The position numbers were made by a program, and so were the translations under genes. Source: Bacillota bacterium (lineage in GTDB: Bacteria > Bacillota > Clostridia > Lachnospirales > Lachnospiraceae). Taken from it: a stretch of 64,000 bases of DNA. This document shows positions 26,518-35,496 of this stretch, one piece after another (position 1 is the first letter of the stretch; the number at the start of each line of letters is the position of its first letter). A model generated the notes under the pieces. The model did no database searches, had not been told where the DNA came from, and saw only the letters and a program-made list of their open reading frames with translations. The stretch is taken from NCBI GenBank assembly GCA_023409835.1, contig JAEYQV010000114.1:1-64000 (forward strand), in the 5' to 3' direction.

Positions 26518-26529
26518 TTAGGTTCCTAA
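26518..26529. promoter_or_regulatory. Candidate MarR operator
   Basis: TTAGG-TT-CCTAA dyad located immediately downstream of the -10 element and near the expected transcription start of the MarR-ABC operon, as expected for an autorepressor site. Confidence 0.5.
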
Positions 26530-26538
26530 TGAATGAGT

Positions 26539-26566
26539 ATTATAGCATATGTGGATAGTATGTCAA
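26539..26566 (-). promoter_or_regulatory. Promoter of the MarR-ABC exporter operon
   Basis: On the minus strand, TTGACA (complement of 26561-26566), 16 nt, TATAAT (complement of 26539-26544): both hexamers match the consensus exactly. Confidence 0.8.
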
Positions 26567-26570
26567 TAGG

Positions 26571-26642
26571 AATATAAAAATTCACCATATTTAACCAATA
26601 TAAAAACTTACCATATTTATCTAACATAAAAATTACCATACG
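26571..26642. repeat. Three imperfect 26-bp A/T-rich direct repeats
   Basis: Units at 26571-26596, 26597-26622 and a shortened 26623-26642 share AATATAAAAA and ACCATAT cores. They lie upstream of the exporter operon promoter, so could be UP-element-like or regulator-binding, or simply slippage products. Confidence 0.55.
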
Positions 26643-26701
26643 AAACATAAATCATATAGAGTATACCCGGGGAAATTGCAAACATGACAGAATAACAGAA
26701 A

Positions 26702-26756
26702 AGGCGGGTTCCAATTCTTTTACGAATGACGTAAATAAGAGAAGGAAGACCCACCT
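26702..26756 (-). terminator. Terminator of the aminotransferase gene
   Basis: Read on the minus strand, AGGTGGGT...TTACG pairs with CGTAA...ACCCGCCT in a long stem, followed by TTTTC. Confidence 0.6.
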
Positions 26757-26777
26757 ATAGAATTCTTTATATAGAAA

Positions 26778-27875
26778 TTACTTTAAAACCTCCATAAGTA
26801 CGGACAGCAGCTGATCATTAAGCTCCGGTGTCATGAAGCAGAACCGGATAAACTTATTATTAAGGAACGGGAAGGTGGAGCAATCCCGGATCATGAAGCC
26901 CTTTCGAATCGCGGCTTCAAACAGATCCATCGAGGTGACCTCCTCCTTTAATATTTTAATCAGGATGAAGTTGGCAGTCGGTGTAAAAAACTGAAGGTTC
27001 TGATTGGTACTTAAGACAGAGCAGATACGGCTCCGTTCCCCCGCGATCAGGGCTCTGGTTTCCTTTATATATTCCTCATCCGTAAACATGAGTTCTCCTG
27101 CAATCGCAGCCAGGCTATTGATGGTCCACGGATTCTTGCGCTGGTTCATTTCCTTTAAGAGGTCTTCGTTACCGCAGACGGCATATCCGAGCCGGAGACC
27201 GGGTGCAGCAAAGAATTTTGATATACCACGGAGTATGATGATATTATTGTAATAGCCGGTCAGCGGTATACAGGTAATCTTTGCGATATCCTCCGCAAAT
27301 TCCACATAGGTCTCATCCACCATAACAAAGATACCCTTCCTCTTGCAGATATCAAGTATCTTCCTCATGTCATTTCTGGTTATGGCAGAGGAGGTGGGGT
27401 TGTTTGGATTACAGATCACCAGCAGCTCAACATCGGGAGTTAGCTCCTTCTCCAGGGACGGGATATCCAGCTGGAAGCCGTTCTCCTCCTCCAGCCTGTA
27501 GTAAAGGGTACTTCCTCCGCCGAGAGCGACCTCCCGCTCATATTCCGAATAGGTGGGGCCGACAATTAATGCTTTCTTGGGATGCTTAATCTGGATAAAC
27601 AGGGATATCAGCTCCGTGGAACCGTTTCCTACGATGATATTCGCGAAATCTGCCTTCACGTAATCCCCAATACATTTCCGTAAGGAGGTGTATTCCCGGT
27701 CCGGATAACTCATGATTGCATCAATGCGTCCCGACAGAGTAGCCTTTAATTTCGGTGAGATTCCCAGAGGGTTCACATTCGCCGAGAAGCTTACAATCTC
27801 CTCCTTTTTAATCCCATATAGCTTTTCTATCGTTTCCAAATCACTTCCATGAAAATGATCGGTATGTCTGATCAT
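26778..27875 (-). CDS. PLP-dependent aminotransferase, CobD/HisC-like
   Basis: A 365-residue class I/II aminotransferase-fold enzyme. It starts with HTDHFHGSD, has SFSANVNPLGISP and YPDREYTSLRKCIGDY as in threonine-phosphate decarboxylase (CobD) and histidinol-phosphate aminotransferase (HisC), CNPNNPTSS, and the PLP lysine in SKFFAAPGLRLGY near residue 220. The opening and ANVNPLG resemble CobD more than HisC. No cobalamin or histidine genes are next to it, so the substrate is open. It is monocistronic, ended by the hairpin at 26702, and divergent from the DUF5717 gene with about 158 bp between. Confidence 0.85.
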   Translation of the reverse strand: MIRHTDHFHGSDLETIEKLYGIKKEEIVSFSANVNPLGISPKLKATLSGRIDAIMSYPDREYTSLRKCIGDYVKADFANIIVGNGSTELISLFIQIKHPKKALIVGPTYSEYEREVALGGGSTLYYRLEEENGFQLDIPSLEKELTPDVELLVICNPNNPTSSAITRNDMRKILDICKRKGIFVMVDETYVEFAEDIAKITCIPLTGYYNNIIILRGISKFFAAPGLRLGYAVCGNEDLLKEMNQRKNPWTINSLAAIAGELMFTDEEYIKETRALIAGERSRICSVLSTNQNLQFFTPTANFILIKILKEEVTSMDLFEAAIRKGFMIRDCSTFPFLNNKFIRFCFMTPELNDQLLSVLMEVLK

Positions 27876-28033
27876 GCTAGGGTGCTCCTTTCCATCTGCC
27901 GAACCTCATCCTACCTAGTGAAATACTCCTATGGATTTCGACATGTACTAGATTTTTTTTCCTGTATGCATTATAATTATGATACATATTATATCTGATT
28001 TTAGACAAAAAGCAATTACCATGAGGTGATATT

Positions 28034-31000
28034 TTGAAGGAAAAGATCGAGCGTTTTTCAAGAGGAGATTTTGAATACGACCTGCCAATCCTTTGCTTAT
28101 CTGAGGATATAATCAAGATAACTGTTGAAGCGGGTAAAACCATTACCGGTAGTTTCGTGGTCAGCAACAGCGCCGGAAGACGGATGAAGGGAATCCTTTA
28201 TTCTTCTCACCGGCTGTTTACGGTGGAGAACAGCACCTTCTGCGGAACCGAGGTCAAGTTGAATTACTGCTTTCATGCAACCTTTCTCAGTGCGGGTGAC
28301 TCCCTTCAGGGAGAACTCACCATTGTAAGTGATTGTGGGGAACAGTCGTTGCCCTTTACCGTCCAGGTCGAAGCCCCTTATTGCAGCACCTCTTTAGGTA
28401 AAATTAAGGATTTATTTCAATTTGCAAATCTAGCCAGAATGGATTGGACCGAAGCGAAGAAGGTCTTTCGATCTGAGGATTTTGAGCGTGTCATTTTACG
28501 GAATGATGAGAAATACAGCATCATTTACCATAATCTTTTAAAGAATATATCCACCAGCCAAGCTCTGGAAGAGTTCCTGATTGCAATACATAAAAAATCA
28601 AAAATTGAGTTGAGCATAGATAAAACGAGTCTTTCTTATACAGTATCGGAGTATGAGTTCATGGACAAGCTGATTCTTACGAAGAATCACTGGGGCTATG
28701 CAGAGATCAGGGTCAGCACGGATGCCCCCTTCATCCGCCTGGAGCAGAAATTCGTATGGGCCGACCGCTTCATCGGGAATACACATCAGATATCCTTTCT
28801 TATCGTTCCAAAACAAATGAAACCTGGGAATAACTATGGCAGAATACTGATTAAGACAGTCTATCAGACCATAATAGTTGAGGTTGTCTGCAAATATCAT
28901 AAGCAGAGCGAGGGAAGCCATCAGAGATCCCTTCCGGACAGAAGGCGGCCTTATCTAATAACCCGTAATTATCTTGATTTACGGATGAATAAAAGCACAC
29001 TGAATCAGTATGTGGAAGCTTCGGAAGCCTTGATGAAGGAGACAATGCAGAAGGAGGCTAATCTATCCAGGCTGATGAATATCCATCTGGCTCTGGTAAC
29101 AGGAAAGAACAAGGCAGCAGGACTGCTGCTTGGAGAGCTTCAAAAAGAAGAAGTAAGCATAAGAAAACAGTCCGTGGTAGAATACTGCGCATATCTATAC
29201 CTGAATACCCTATACCGTAAAGAGGAGGAAACCATTCAAAATGCTACGGATATTATCCGCCGTTATTATACCAGCGGACATTTTGATTGGAGGCTGCTAT
29301 GGTTTTTACTGTATACGGACAAGCGTTATGAGCGGAATAAGAATTTGAAGCTGAATGATATTCGGGAGCAGTTTGATTCAGGCTGTCATAGTCCGATCTT
29401 ATATCTTGAGGCAGTGCTTGTATATGAGGAAGAACCCTATCAACTGCGAGAGCTGACGGATTTTGAAATTCAGGTTTTTCAGTTTGGTATTAGAAATGGC
29501 ATTATATCTAAGGATACGGCACTACAGTATACTTATCTGGCGGGCCGAAGGAAGAATTTTCACCCGGTCATATACCGTTGTCTTGTAGCCCTGTATCAGA
29601 AATTCGGAAGTGTAGAGATACTGACGGCAATCTGCTGTATGCTGATCAAGGGCTTTAAGAAATCAACGAATTATTTTGAATGGTACCGCCTCGGAGTCGA
29701 AGCACAGCTACGTATCACGGAGCTTTATGAGTATTATATGTATTCCGTGGATGATACAATGGAGACTCCTATTGCCCAACCGGTACTGTTGTATTTCATA
29801 TATAACAGCAGCCTTAATGACAGGAAGAGAGCCTTTCTGTATGCCAATATTATTAAAAACAAAGAAAAGCTTAGCTCCATATACAGGACCTACTATAAAA
29901 AGATGGAGGTGTTTGCTCTAAAGCAGTTGGAGGCTCATAATATCAGCCCGAATCTTGCTGTTTTATACCGTGAATTTATGGACGCAAGCTCCATCCGTAC
30001 GGAGATGGCACTGCACCTTCCCTACATAATATTTACTCATGAGCTGATATGCAGTAATCCAAACATGGTGAGTGTGAGCGTGAACCACCGGGAGCTTGAG
30101 GCAGAGGAGAATCAGCCTCTGGTAGAGGGCAGGGCATATATTCAGCACTATAGCCAGAATACGGATATTTTCCTGATTGATACTTTTGGTAACAGGTATT
30201 GTGTCTCCGTAGAATATGAGCTGAAGCCCTTATTTCCCATGGAGGAGCAGGAATATAACAGTCTTGATTACCTCCTCCATCCGATGCTGCAGCTTCATAT
30301 CTATGAGAGGTATCAAAGCTACCGGATAGAAAATGAGCAGGCGATCAGCTTAAGAAGACAGCTTTTGCAGATCTCAGGACTGAAGGAAGAGTACCGTACA
30401 GCCTGTTTAATGACGCTAATCGACTATTATTATGAAAACTATAATGAGGAGCTGTTGGAACAATTTCTGACCCAGTTGGATTTAAGCAGGGTGAAGGATA
30501 CGGAGCGGATTCGGTATTTGGAGTATATGGTTATCCGCAGACATTATGACCGGGCCATGGAAGCATTAAGCAACTTTGGTTTTGAAGGGATTTCTGTGAA
30601 GCGTCTGGTCAGAATGTGCTCCGGCTGGATTACTTTTATCGGTTTCGAGGTACAGAACGATTTACTGATAGCCCTATGCTTTTATATTTTTAATCAGGGC
30701 AAATACGACGAAGCAATCCTTAAGTATCTGACGAAGCATTATCAAGGGCCAACCGAGAGCCTGCTGAAGCTTTGGAAAGCAGCGGAGGGCTTTGAGATAG
30801 AGAACCATGAGCTAATGGAACGGCTGCTGGTGCAGCTGCTGTTCACAGAAGGCCATATGGGAGACAGTCTTCCGGTATTTATGGAGTATTATCATAATAT
30901 AACAAACCGCTTGATGGTGAGAGCCTTTCTTACCTTCCAGGCCTATCAATATCTGGTTCATGACAGGATGGTCGGTGACGAGCTGTTTTCCATCATGCGA

Positions 31001-31582
31001 AGAGAACTGAATTATGAGGAGAATGATATCTGTCTTTTGGCCTGGATGAAATATAGTTCCGGTTCCCATGAAATATCGGACGGAGATTGTGAATTTATTT
31101 CCTATCATATCAGCCGGATGGAAAAGAAGGGAATTATACTGCCCTTCTTCCTGGAATACCATAATAAGCTGAAGCTGCCGGTACGCATGTCGGACAAATT
31201 CTATATTGAACATAAGACGAACCCGAGATATCAGGTTTATCTACATTACCGTTTACTAAAGAATAATTATGAACCTGAATTCATCGTGGAGAGGATGCCG
31301 GATTCCTTTCTGGGAATTCATGTTAAAGAACTGATTCTGTTCTGCCATGAGATACTGGAGTATTATATTACCGAAGAAGACGACGGCTATGTCAATACCA
31401 CCGATTTGATCCGTGTTCAAAATGACAGGGATGCTTCCGGGGAGGAAGAAACGAAGTATAATCAGCTGAATCTGATATTGGCGGCACGGAATATGCAGGA
31501 TGAGAAAACGTTAATGGATATGATGGAGCACTATGTCAAATCAGAATATATCATATCAAAAATCTTTAAACCAATGATATGA
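28034..31582 (+). CDS. DUF5717-family very large protein
   Basis: An 1182-residue protein I match to the DUF5717 family of Lachnospiraceae from its opening (EKIERFSRGDFEYDLPILCLSED). Residues about 30-125 look like an immunoglobulin-like beta domain (KTITGSFVVSNSAGRRMKGILYS; GDSLQGELTIVSD), and a second beta-rich part spans about 195-300. The rest is mostly amphipathic helix pairs like a TPR/solenoid, with another beta-rich segment near residues 680-740 (GRAYIQHYSQNTDIFLIDTFGNRYCVSVEYEL). No signal peptide or membrane helix is evident, so it is likely cytosolic. The TTG start at 34 follows AGGTG by about 6 nt. It heads a cluster with DUF5716, a helical-repeat protein, a coiled-coil membrane protein and a zinc-ribbon protein. 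Function is unknown. Confidence 0.82.
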   Translation: MKEKIERFSRGDFEYDLPILCLSEDIIKITVEAGKTITGSFVVSNSAGRRMKGILYSSHRLFTVENSTFCGTEVKLNYCFHATFLSAGDSLQGELTIVSDCGEQSLPFTVQVEAPYCSTSLGKIKDLFQFANLARMDWTEAKKVFRSEDFERVILRNDEKYSIIYHNLLKNISTSQALEEFLIAIHKKSKIELSIDKTSLSYTVSEYEFMDKLILTKNHWGYAEIRVSTDAPFIRLEQKFVWADRFIGNTHQISFLIVPKQMKPGNNYGRILIKTVYQTIIVEVVCKYHKQSEGSHQRSLPDRRRPYLITRNYLDLRMNKSTLNQYVEASEALMKETMQKEANLSRLMNIHLALVTGKNKAAGLLLGELQKEEVSIRKQSVVEYCAYLYLNTLYRKEEETIQNATDIIRRYYTSGHFDWRLLWFLLYTDKRYERNKNLKLNDIREQFDSGCHSPILYLEAVLVYEEEPYQLRELTDFEIQVFQFGIRNGIISKDTALQYTYLAGRRKNFHPVIYRCLVALYQKFGSVEILTAICCMLIKGFKKSTNYFEWYRLGVEAQLRITELYEYYMYSVDDTMETPIAQPVLLYFIYNSSLNDRKRAFLYANIIKNKEKLSSIYRTYYKKMEVFALKQLEAHNISPNLAVLYREFMDASSIRTEMALHLPYIIFTHELICSNPNMVSVSVNHRELEAEENQPLVEGRAYIQHYSQNTDIFLIDTFGNRYCVSVEYELKPLFPMEEQEYNSLDYLLHPMLQLHIYERYQSYRIENEQAISLRRQLLQISGLKEEYRTACLMTLIDYYYENYNEELLEQFLTQLDLSRVKDTERIRYLEYMVIRRHYDRAMEALSNFGFEGISVKRLVRMCSGWITFIGFEVQNDLLIALCFYIFNQGKYDEAILKYLTKHYQGPTESLLKLWKAAEGFEIENHELMERLLVQLLFTEGHMGDSLPVFMEYYHNITNRLMVRAFLTFQAYQYLVHDRMVGDELFSIMRRELNYEENDICLLAWMKYSSGSHEISDGDCEFISYHISRMEKKGIILPFFLEYHNKLKLPVRMSDKFYIEHKTNPRYQVYLHYRLLKNNYEPEFIVERMPDSFLGIHVKELILFCHEILEYYITEEDDGYVNTTDLIRVQNDRDASGEEETKYNQLNLILAARNMQDEKTLMDMMEHYVKSEYIISKIFKPMI

Positions 31583-31607
31583 TTGATTTCCAGAGGGGGT
31601 GAAGAAG

Positions 31608-32870
31608 TTGGAGAACCAGCGTAAATTGATTGTAGGCTATGATCTTTGTGAGGATTTCTCCCAAATCAGCTGCTTCAGCTATAAAACCTATGAACCTATT
31701 CCAATCGGTCCAAAGGACGAGGAGGACAACTTTCTGATCCCTACTGTATTATGTATTCACCATGAAACGAAGCTATGGAGTTACGGGAGTGAAGCATCAG
31801 CCTGTGCCGGAGCGGGAAACGGTATTCTGGTGGATAACCTGATCGGAAGGTTGAAAACAAGTGAGAAAACCGAAATCTATGGGCAAAGCTTTGACGGTAT
31901 TGCCCTGATGGAGAAATTCCTGCGGAAATCCCTTACCTTAATTAAAAATTATTTTCCCACAGAACCGATCTCAAAGCTTGTGGTAACCCTGCGTGAGACA
32001 GAGCCGAAGGTTGTAGCGGGTATCTACGAGGCCCTCTACCAGCTAGGGATCGAGAGGGACAGGGCAGTTGTTATCAATCATACAGGAGCCTATCTGTATT
32101 ATGCCCTAAGTCAGGATCGATCTCTATGGGTCAATGACGTCGGACTATTCGACTTTAATGAGTATGGTTTAAATTATTACCGGATCAGTGTGAATCGCAG
32201 ATCGGTGCCCATGATTGCCGGTATGGATATGAGGGATTTTACGGATACGTTAAATTACCGGATGATAAATAGTAAGGAGATCGATCCCGGCTATACCTTT
32301 GAAAATATCGCCAATACCGTTTTACATAAGCAGATTGTATCCACTCTGTATTTTACCGGAAAGGGCTTTGAGGGAGGCTGGGCTGACGAGGCGATCCGGG
32401 GACTCTGTGCGGGGAGAAGGGTTTTCATCGGACAGAATCTCTACTCGAAGGGAGCCTGTTATGCAGCGAAGGAGTTATCCGGAGATAAGAAATTAGGGGA
32501 TATCATCCTACTGAATAATGAGATGCTGATAAGCTCCGTCTCGATTAAGGTATATTCCGATGCAGTGGTTAAGGAGCTGTTGCTTACCGATGCCGCTGTG
32601 CCCTGGTATGAGGTTGAGAAGGAAATTGAGGTGATTCCGGAGGGAGAACCGGAGCTTGAGATTATATTACGGAATATTATGACCAGAGAGCTTACCCGGG
32701 AAAGACTGCATTTGAGCCTGCCCCCCGGGCGTCCGGACCGGATGACCAGACTTGGGATCAGGTTAACCTTCCAGTCCAGGACAATGGCACAGCTTACAGT
32801 AACGGACCTCGGATTCGGTGAAATCCATCCGGGAACCGGAAGTACCTGGGAGTTTATGATAGAAGATTAG
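31608..32870 (+). CDS. DUF5716-family protein, degenerate Hsp70/actin-like fold
   Basis: A 420-residue protein, always seen (to my recollection) beside DUF5717. It starts LIVGYDLCEDFSQISCFSYK, which resembles the phosphate-1 strand of actin/Hsp70 ATPases; IPTVLCIHHETKLWSYGSEA mimics the DnaK PSVV..GxxA segment; LVVTLRETEPKVVAGIYEALYQLGIERDRAVVINHTGAYLYYAL mimics the DnaK helix plus EPTAAAL; VGLFDFNEYGLNYYRISV sits where phosphate-2 DLGGGTFDVS would be. The glycine-rich loop is lost, so ATP hydrolysis is doubtful. The C-terminal 90 residues are beta-rich, ending LGFGEIHPGTGSTWEF. I chose the TTG at 31608 because GAGGGGGTGA ends 6 nt upstream; the in-frame GTG at 31599 lies in that site. Confidence 0.78.
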   Translation: MENQRKLIVGYDLCEDFSQISCFSYKTYEPIPIGPKDEEDNFLIPTVLCIHHETKLWSYGSEASACAGAGNGILVDNLIGRLKTSEKTEIYGQSFDGIALMEKFLRKSLTLIKNYFPTEPISKLVVTLRETEPKVVAGIYEALYQLGIERDRAVVINHTGAYLYYALSQDRSLWVNDVGLFDFNEYGLNYYRISVNRRSVPMIAGMDMRDFTDTLNYRMINSKEIDPGYTFENIANTVLHKQIVSTLYFTGKGFEGGWADEAIRGLCAGRRVFIGQNLYSKGACYAAKELSGDKKLGDIILLNNEMLISSVSIKVYSDAVVKELLLTDAAVPWYEVEKEIEVIPEGEPELEIILRNIMTRELTRERLHLSLPPGRPDRMTRLGIRLTFQSRTMAQLTVTDLGFGEIHPGTGSTWEFMIED

Positions 32871-32888
32871 GAAACGGGGTTGAAACGC

Positions 32889-33722
32889 ATGGGTAAACTG
32901 ATCTTATGCAACGGTTCCAGAACGAAGAGACCATATATTTTTCAGAATAGTGGTTGCAGGGTATACTCAATAGAAGAGTTATGCTATTATATCAACAGCC
33001 ACATATATTTTATCGACGAAGCTGCTATCTCATATGAATTGATCGATTGGATCAAAACGGAGCTGGGGCTTGTTTCCCGTGCAGAGAAGCTAAAGCTGCT
33101 AAAGGACCGGAAGGCCGACTTAAAAACACTTGTTGCTGCAGTATTATGCAGTGCCGATTATTATACGGAGTCGGAGATTAAGAAGCTGATTCAAGTGATT
33201 GATGAAATGGATGGCTTGCCGCCAATTAAGAAGAGCTGTATCCGGGCAAACAGCTATCTTGGGAATCATTGGTACAATGAAGCTTCAGGAGAATTTGAAC
33301 GGATTCTGAATTCTGAGGAGGCTGACAGTATGACTCCGGAGGACTATGGTGATATCCTTCATAATCTGGCAATCGCCCGGCTTCATAGCAAGGGTTTGGC
33401 AGAGGCGTCGGAGACCTTCCGGCAGGCTTACGAGAGAAATCGCAGGGAAGAAAGCTTAAGGCAATATCTCTATACCCTTCGTTTGTGTAATCATATGGAG
33501 CTGTTCCACGATAAAGTGGAGGAATATCAGGTGAAGCAGGAGCTCGTGGAGGATATACTGGCTACAATGGACCAGCTTAGTATCCAGGCACAGGAATGCG
33601 AGGGTATGTCAGAGTTAAGACAACTGAAAATGCTGCGTGGAGAAGGAAGAATAACCGAGTATTATGATAAGATGGATGAGCTGATAGAGGATTGGATCTC
33701 TGATATACGCCAAAAGCAATAA
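32889..33722 (+). CDS. Helical-repeat (TPR-like) protein of the DUF5716/5717 cluster
   Basis: A 277-residue protein I do not recognise. It opens MGKLILCNGSRTKRPYIF followed by GCRVYSIEELCYYINSHIYFI, suggesting a small alpha/beta N-terminus of about 60 residues, then a long all-helical part with TPR-like pairs (YGDILHNLAIARLHSKGLAEASETFRQAYERN). No membrane segment. I chose the ATG at 32889 since GGGG lies about 9 nt upstream; the in-frame TTG at 32880 abuts the same bases. It starts 18 bp after DUF5716, so they are surely one operon and probably one complex. Confidence 0.7.
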   Translation: MGKLILCNGSRTKRPYIFQNSGCRVYSIEELCYYINSHIYFIDEAAISYELIDWIKTELGLVSRAEKLKLLKDRKADLKTLVAAVLCSADYYTESEIKKLIQVIDEMDGLPPIKKSCIRANSYLGNHWYNEASGEFERILNSEEADSMTPEDYGDILHNLAIARLHSKGLAEASETFRQAYERNRREESLRQYLYTLRLCNHMELFHDKVEEYQVKQELVEDILATMDQLSIQAQECEGMSELRQLKMLRGEGRITEYYDKMDELIEDWISDIRQKQ

Positions 33723-33819
33723 TCGATATCGCTGTGAAGAAGGCTGAAAGCCCTTCTGGCTGTGAATCGGAAGGTAGCTCTGGCGGATGAGGCATCAGCG
33801 CAGACAGGAGAGGTAGCTT

Positions 33820-35004
33820 ATGGGATGGTTTTCGAAGGTTACAGCAGGTAGAAGAGAGAAGGAAACTCCGGATATTGCTAAGGATACGGAGGAATTCCCC
33901 GGCACAGCCCCTGAGGTGAAAAAGATAAGTAATGGTATTACAAAGAAGGAACGTTTGGCGCTGGTTCAGGAAAACTGTGAGCAGATTACGGAGAACCTTC
34001 GTCAGATGGAAGAAGCCAAGGCAGAATATCAGGCAGTCACCTCATATCTGTTGGATATGCAGAAAATCGACCTGATTCCGAGGGAACAGAGGGAGAATTT
34101 AGAGGATGCGGCCCGTAGGATTCTAAATCTGAATAAGGAGAGAGAGAAATTCAGGGAAAAGAATACGAGCATTACGGATGGGCAATACCGGTTATTTGAA
34201 CGCTATGAGATACAGCTACCCAGGGAAATAGAAGCCATCAAGGAAAGTGAACGGTATCAGGCAGTAATACAGAAGGATCTGGACCAGCTGGAGAAGGAGA
34301 AACAGAAGCTTCTGGCGGAGGAAGATGAAATTATTAAGAAGCATTCCTTCCTGAAGGGAATTGCCATAACCACTTTTATTATTGTTGTCCTTCTTTTTGG
34401 TATATTCGCAGCCCTGGCAAGAGTTACCGGAGCTAATCTTATCCTGCCGTTTTTGCTGACGGTATTGATGGGAATGATATCTGCCCTGTATATTTTCATG
34501 GAAGCCAGAAGGAATCTTTATGATATTAAGGTAGTAGAGCTGAAGCAGAAACGACAGGTCGTACTGACCAATAAGGTGAAGCTAAAGTCGGTAAATAATC
34601 GTAATTACCTGGAATATACCTACAACAAATACATGGTGAACAACTGTGATGAGCTAAAGACTTGTTGGGAAGAATATGTGAAAATAAAGGATGAGACCAG
34701 CAGATACAAGAATAATACGGAACTACTGGAATTCTATAACAAAGAATTAATTCACGAGCTGAAGAAGTTCGGAATTGCAGATTCTGAGATATGGATTTAT
34801 CAGCCGACAGCAATACTTGATAACCGGGAAATGGTTGAGGTAAGGCACCGACTGAATATCCGCCGTCAGAAGCTTAGAGAGCGGATTGCATTGAACACGA
34901 AACAGAAGGAAGAAGCAGTTGAGGCAATATCCTCCATCGTGGAGAGCTACCCGGATTGCAAAGTGGAAGCAGCCAATATCCTGAGACAGTATAGAATACA
35001 ATAG
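33820..35004 (+). CDS. Coiled-coil membrane protein of the DUF5716/5717 cluster
   Basis: A 394-residue protein with two transmembrane helices in the middle (about residues 180-200 GIAITTFIIVVLLFGIFAAL and 207-226 LILPFLLTVLMGMISALYIF) joined by a short loop, flanked on both sides by long charged coiled coils (residues about 45-175 and 235-390). Both ends would be cytosolic. This hairpin-with-coiled-coils layout suits a membrane scaffold or tether. AGGAGAGG precedes the ATG by 6 nt. It follows the TPR-like gene by 97 bp and precedes a zinc-ribbon gene by 17 bp. No family name recognised. Confidence 0.75.
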   Translation: MGWFSKVTAGRREKETPDIAKDTEEFPGTAPEVKKISNGITKKERLALVQENCEQITENLRQMEEAKAEYQAVTSYLLDMQKIDLIPREQRENLEDAARRILNLNKEREKFREKNTSITDGQYRLFERYEIQLPREIEAIKESERYQAVIQKDLDQLEKEKQKLLAEEDEIIKKHSFLKGIAITTFIIVVLLFGIFAALARVTGANLILPFLLTVLMGMISALYIFMEARRNLYDIKVVELKQKRQVVLTNKVKLKSVNNRNYLEYTYNKYMVNNCDELKTCWEEYVKIKDETSRYKNNTELLEFYNKELIHELKKFGIADSEIWIYQPTAILDNREMVEVRHRLNIRRQKLRERIALNTKQKEEAVEAISSIVESYPDCKVEAANILRQYRIQ

Positions 35005-35021
35005 AGAGGGAAGAAAACTGC

Positions 35022-35405
35022 ATGGAAGTGGAAGTGAAGGTCTGTAAGAATTGCAGGAGGTTATTTAAATATATCTATGGTCCGGATTTATGTCCGGATT
35101 GTTCGAAGCTATTATCGAAAGAGGAAAGCCATATTGCAGATAAGGAACCTATAGAAAGCTTAAATCCAATGGTGAAAGAGGAAGTAACCCTTTATGAACA
35201 GGTAAGTGATTATATCATGTCACATCCAAAGGCAACACTGGTTCATATCGCTGAAGCGAATAACACAACACCGATGAAGCTGTTACAGTGGATCAGGGAA
35301 GAACGGCTGGAATTCACCGATGAATCAAAGTCTGTTTGGTTTGAATGTGAAAAATGTGGTACCAGGATCAGATGTGGAAGACTCTGCAACCGTTGTAAGC
35401 TTTAA
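35022..35405 (+). CDS. Double zinc-ribbon protein, YvyF-like
   Basis: A 127-residue protein with a zinc ribbon at each end: CKNCRRLFKYIYGPDLCPDC (residues 7-26) and CEKCGTRIRCGRLCNRC (residues about 108-126). Between them, residues about 58-95 form a helix-turn-helix-like stretch (VSDYIMSHPKATLVHIAEANNTTPMKLLQWIREERLEF). The architecture matches the YvyF/TIGR03826 group found in flagellar operons of Firmicutes, but no flagellar genes lie here. It could be a small regulator or adaptor of the membrane coiled-coil protein upstream. Last gene of the five-gene cluster. Confidence 0.75.
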   Translation: MEVEVKVCKNCRRLFKYIYGPDLCPDCSKLLSKEESHIADKEPIESLNPMVKEEVTLYEQVSDYIMSHPKATLVHIAEANNTTPMKLLQWIREERLEFTDESKSVWFECEKCGTRIRCGRLCNRCKL

Positions 35406-35496
35406 TATATAATTTGACTCTCGGAGGAAATACAGTCGTAGATGAAGCGTTGACACAGAAGCTCTACGATATCATCGTGGTTAGGAAGGCATTGAA

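Noticed and set aside
26778..27875. Assigning gene symbol hisC or cobD
   Set aside because: Sequence fits both families and no pathway neighbours decide between them.
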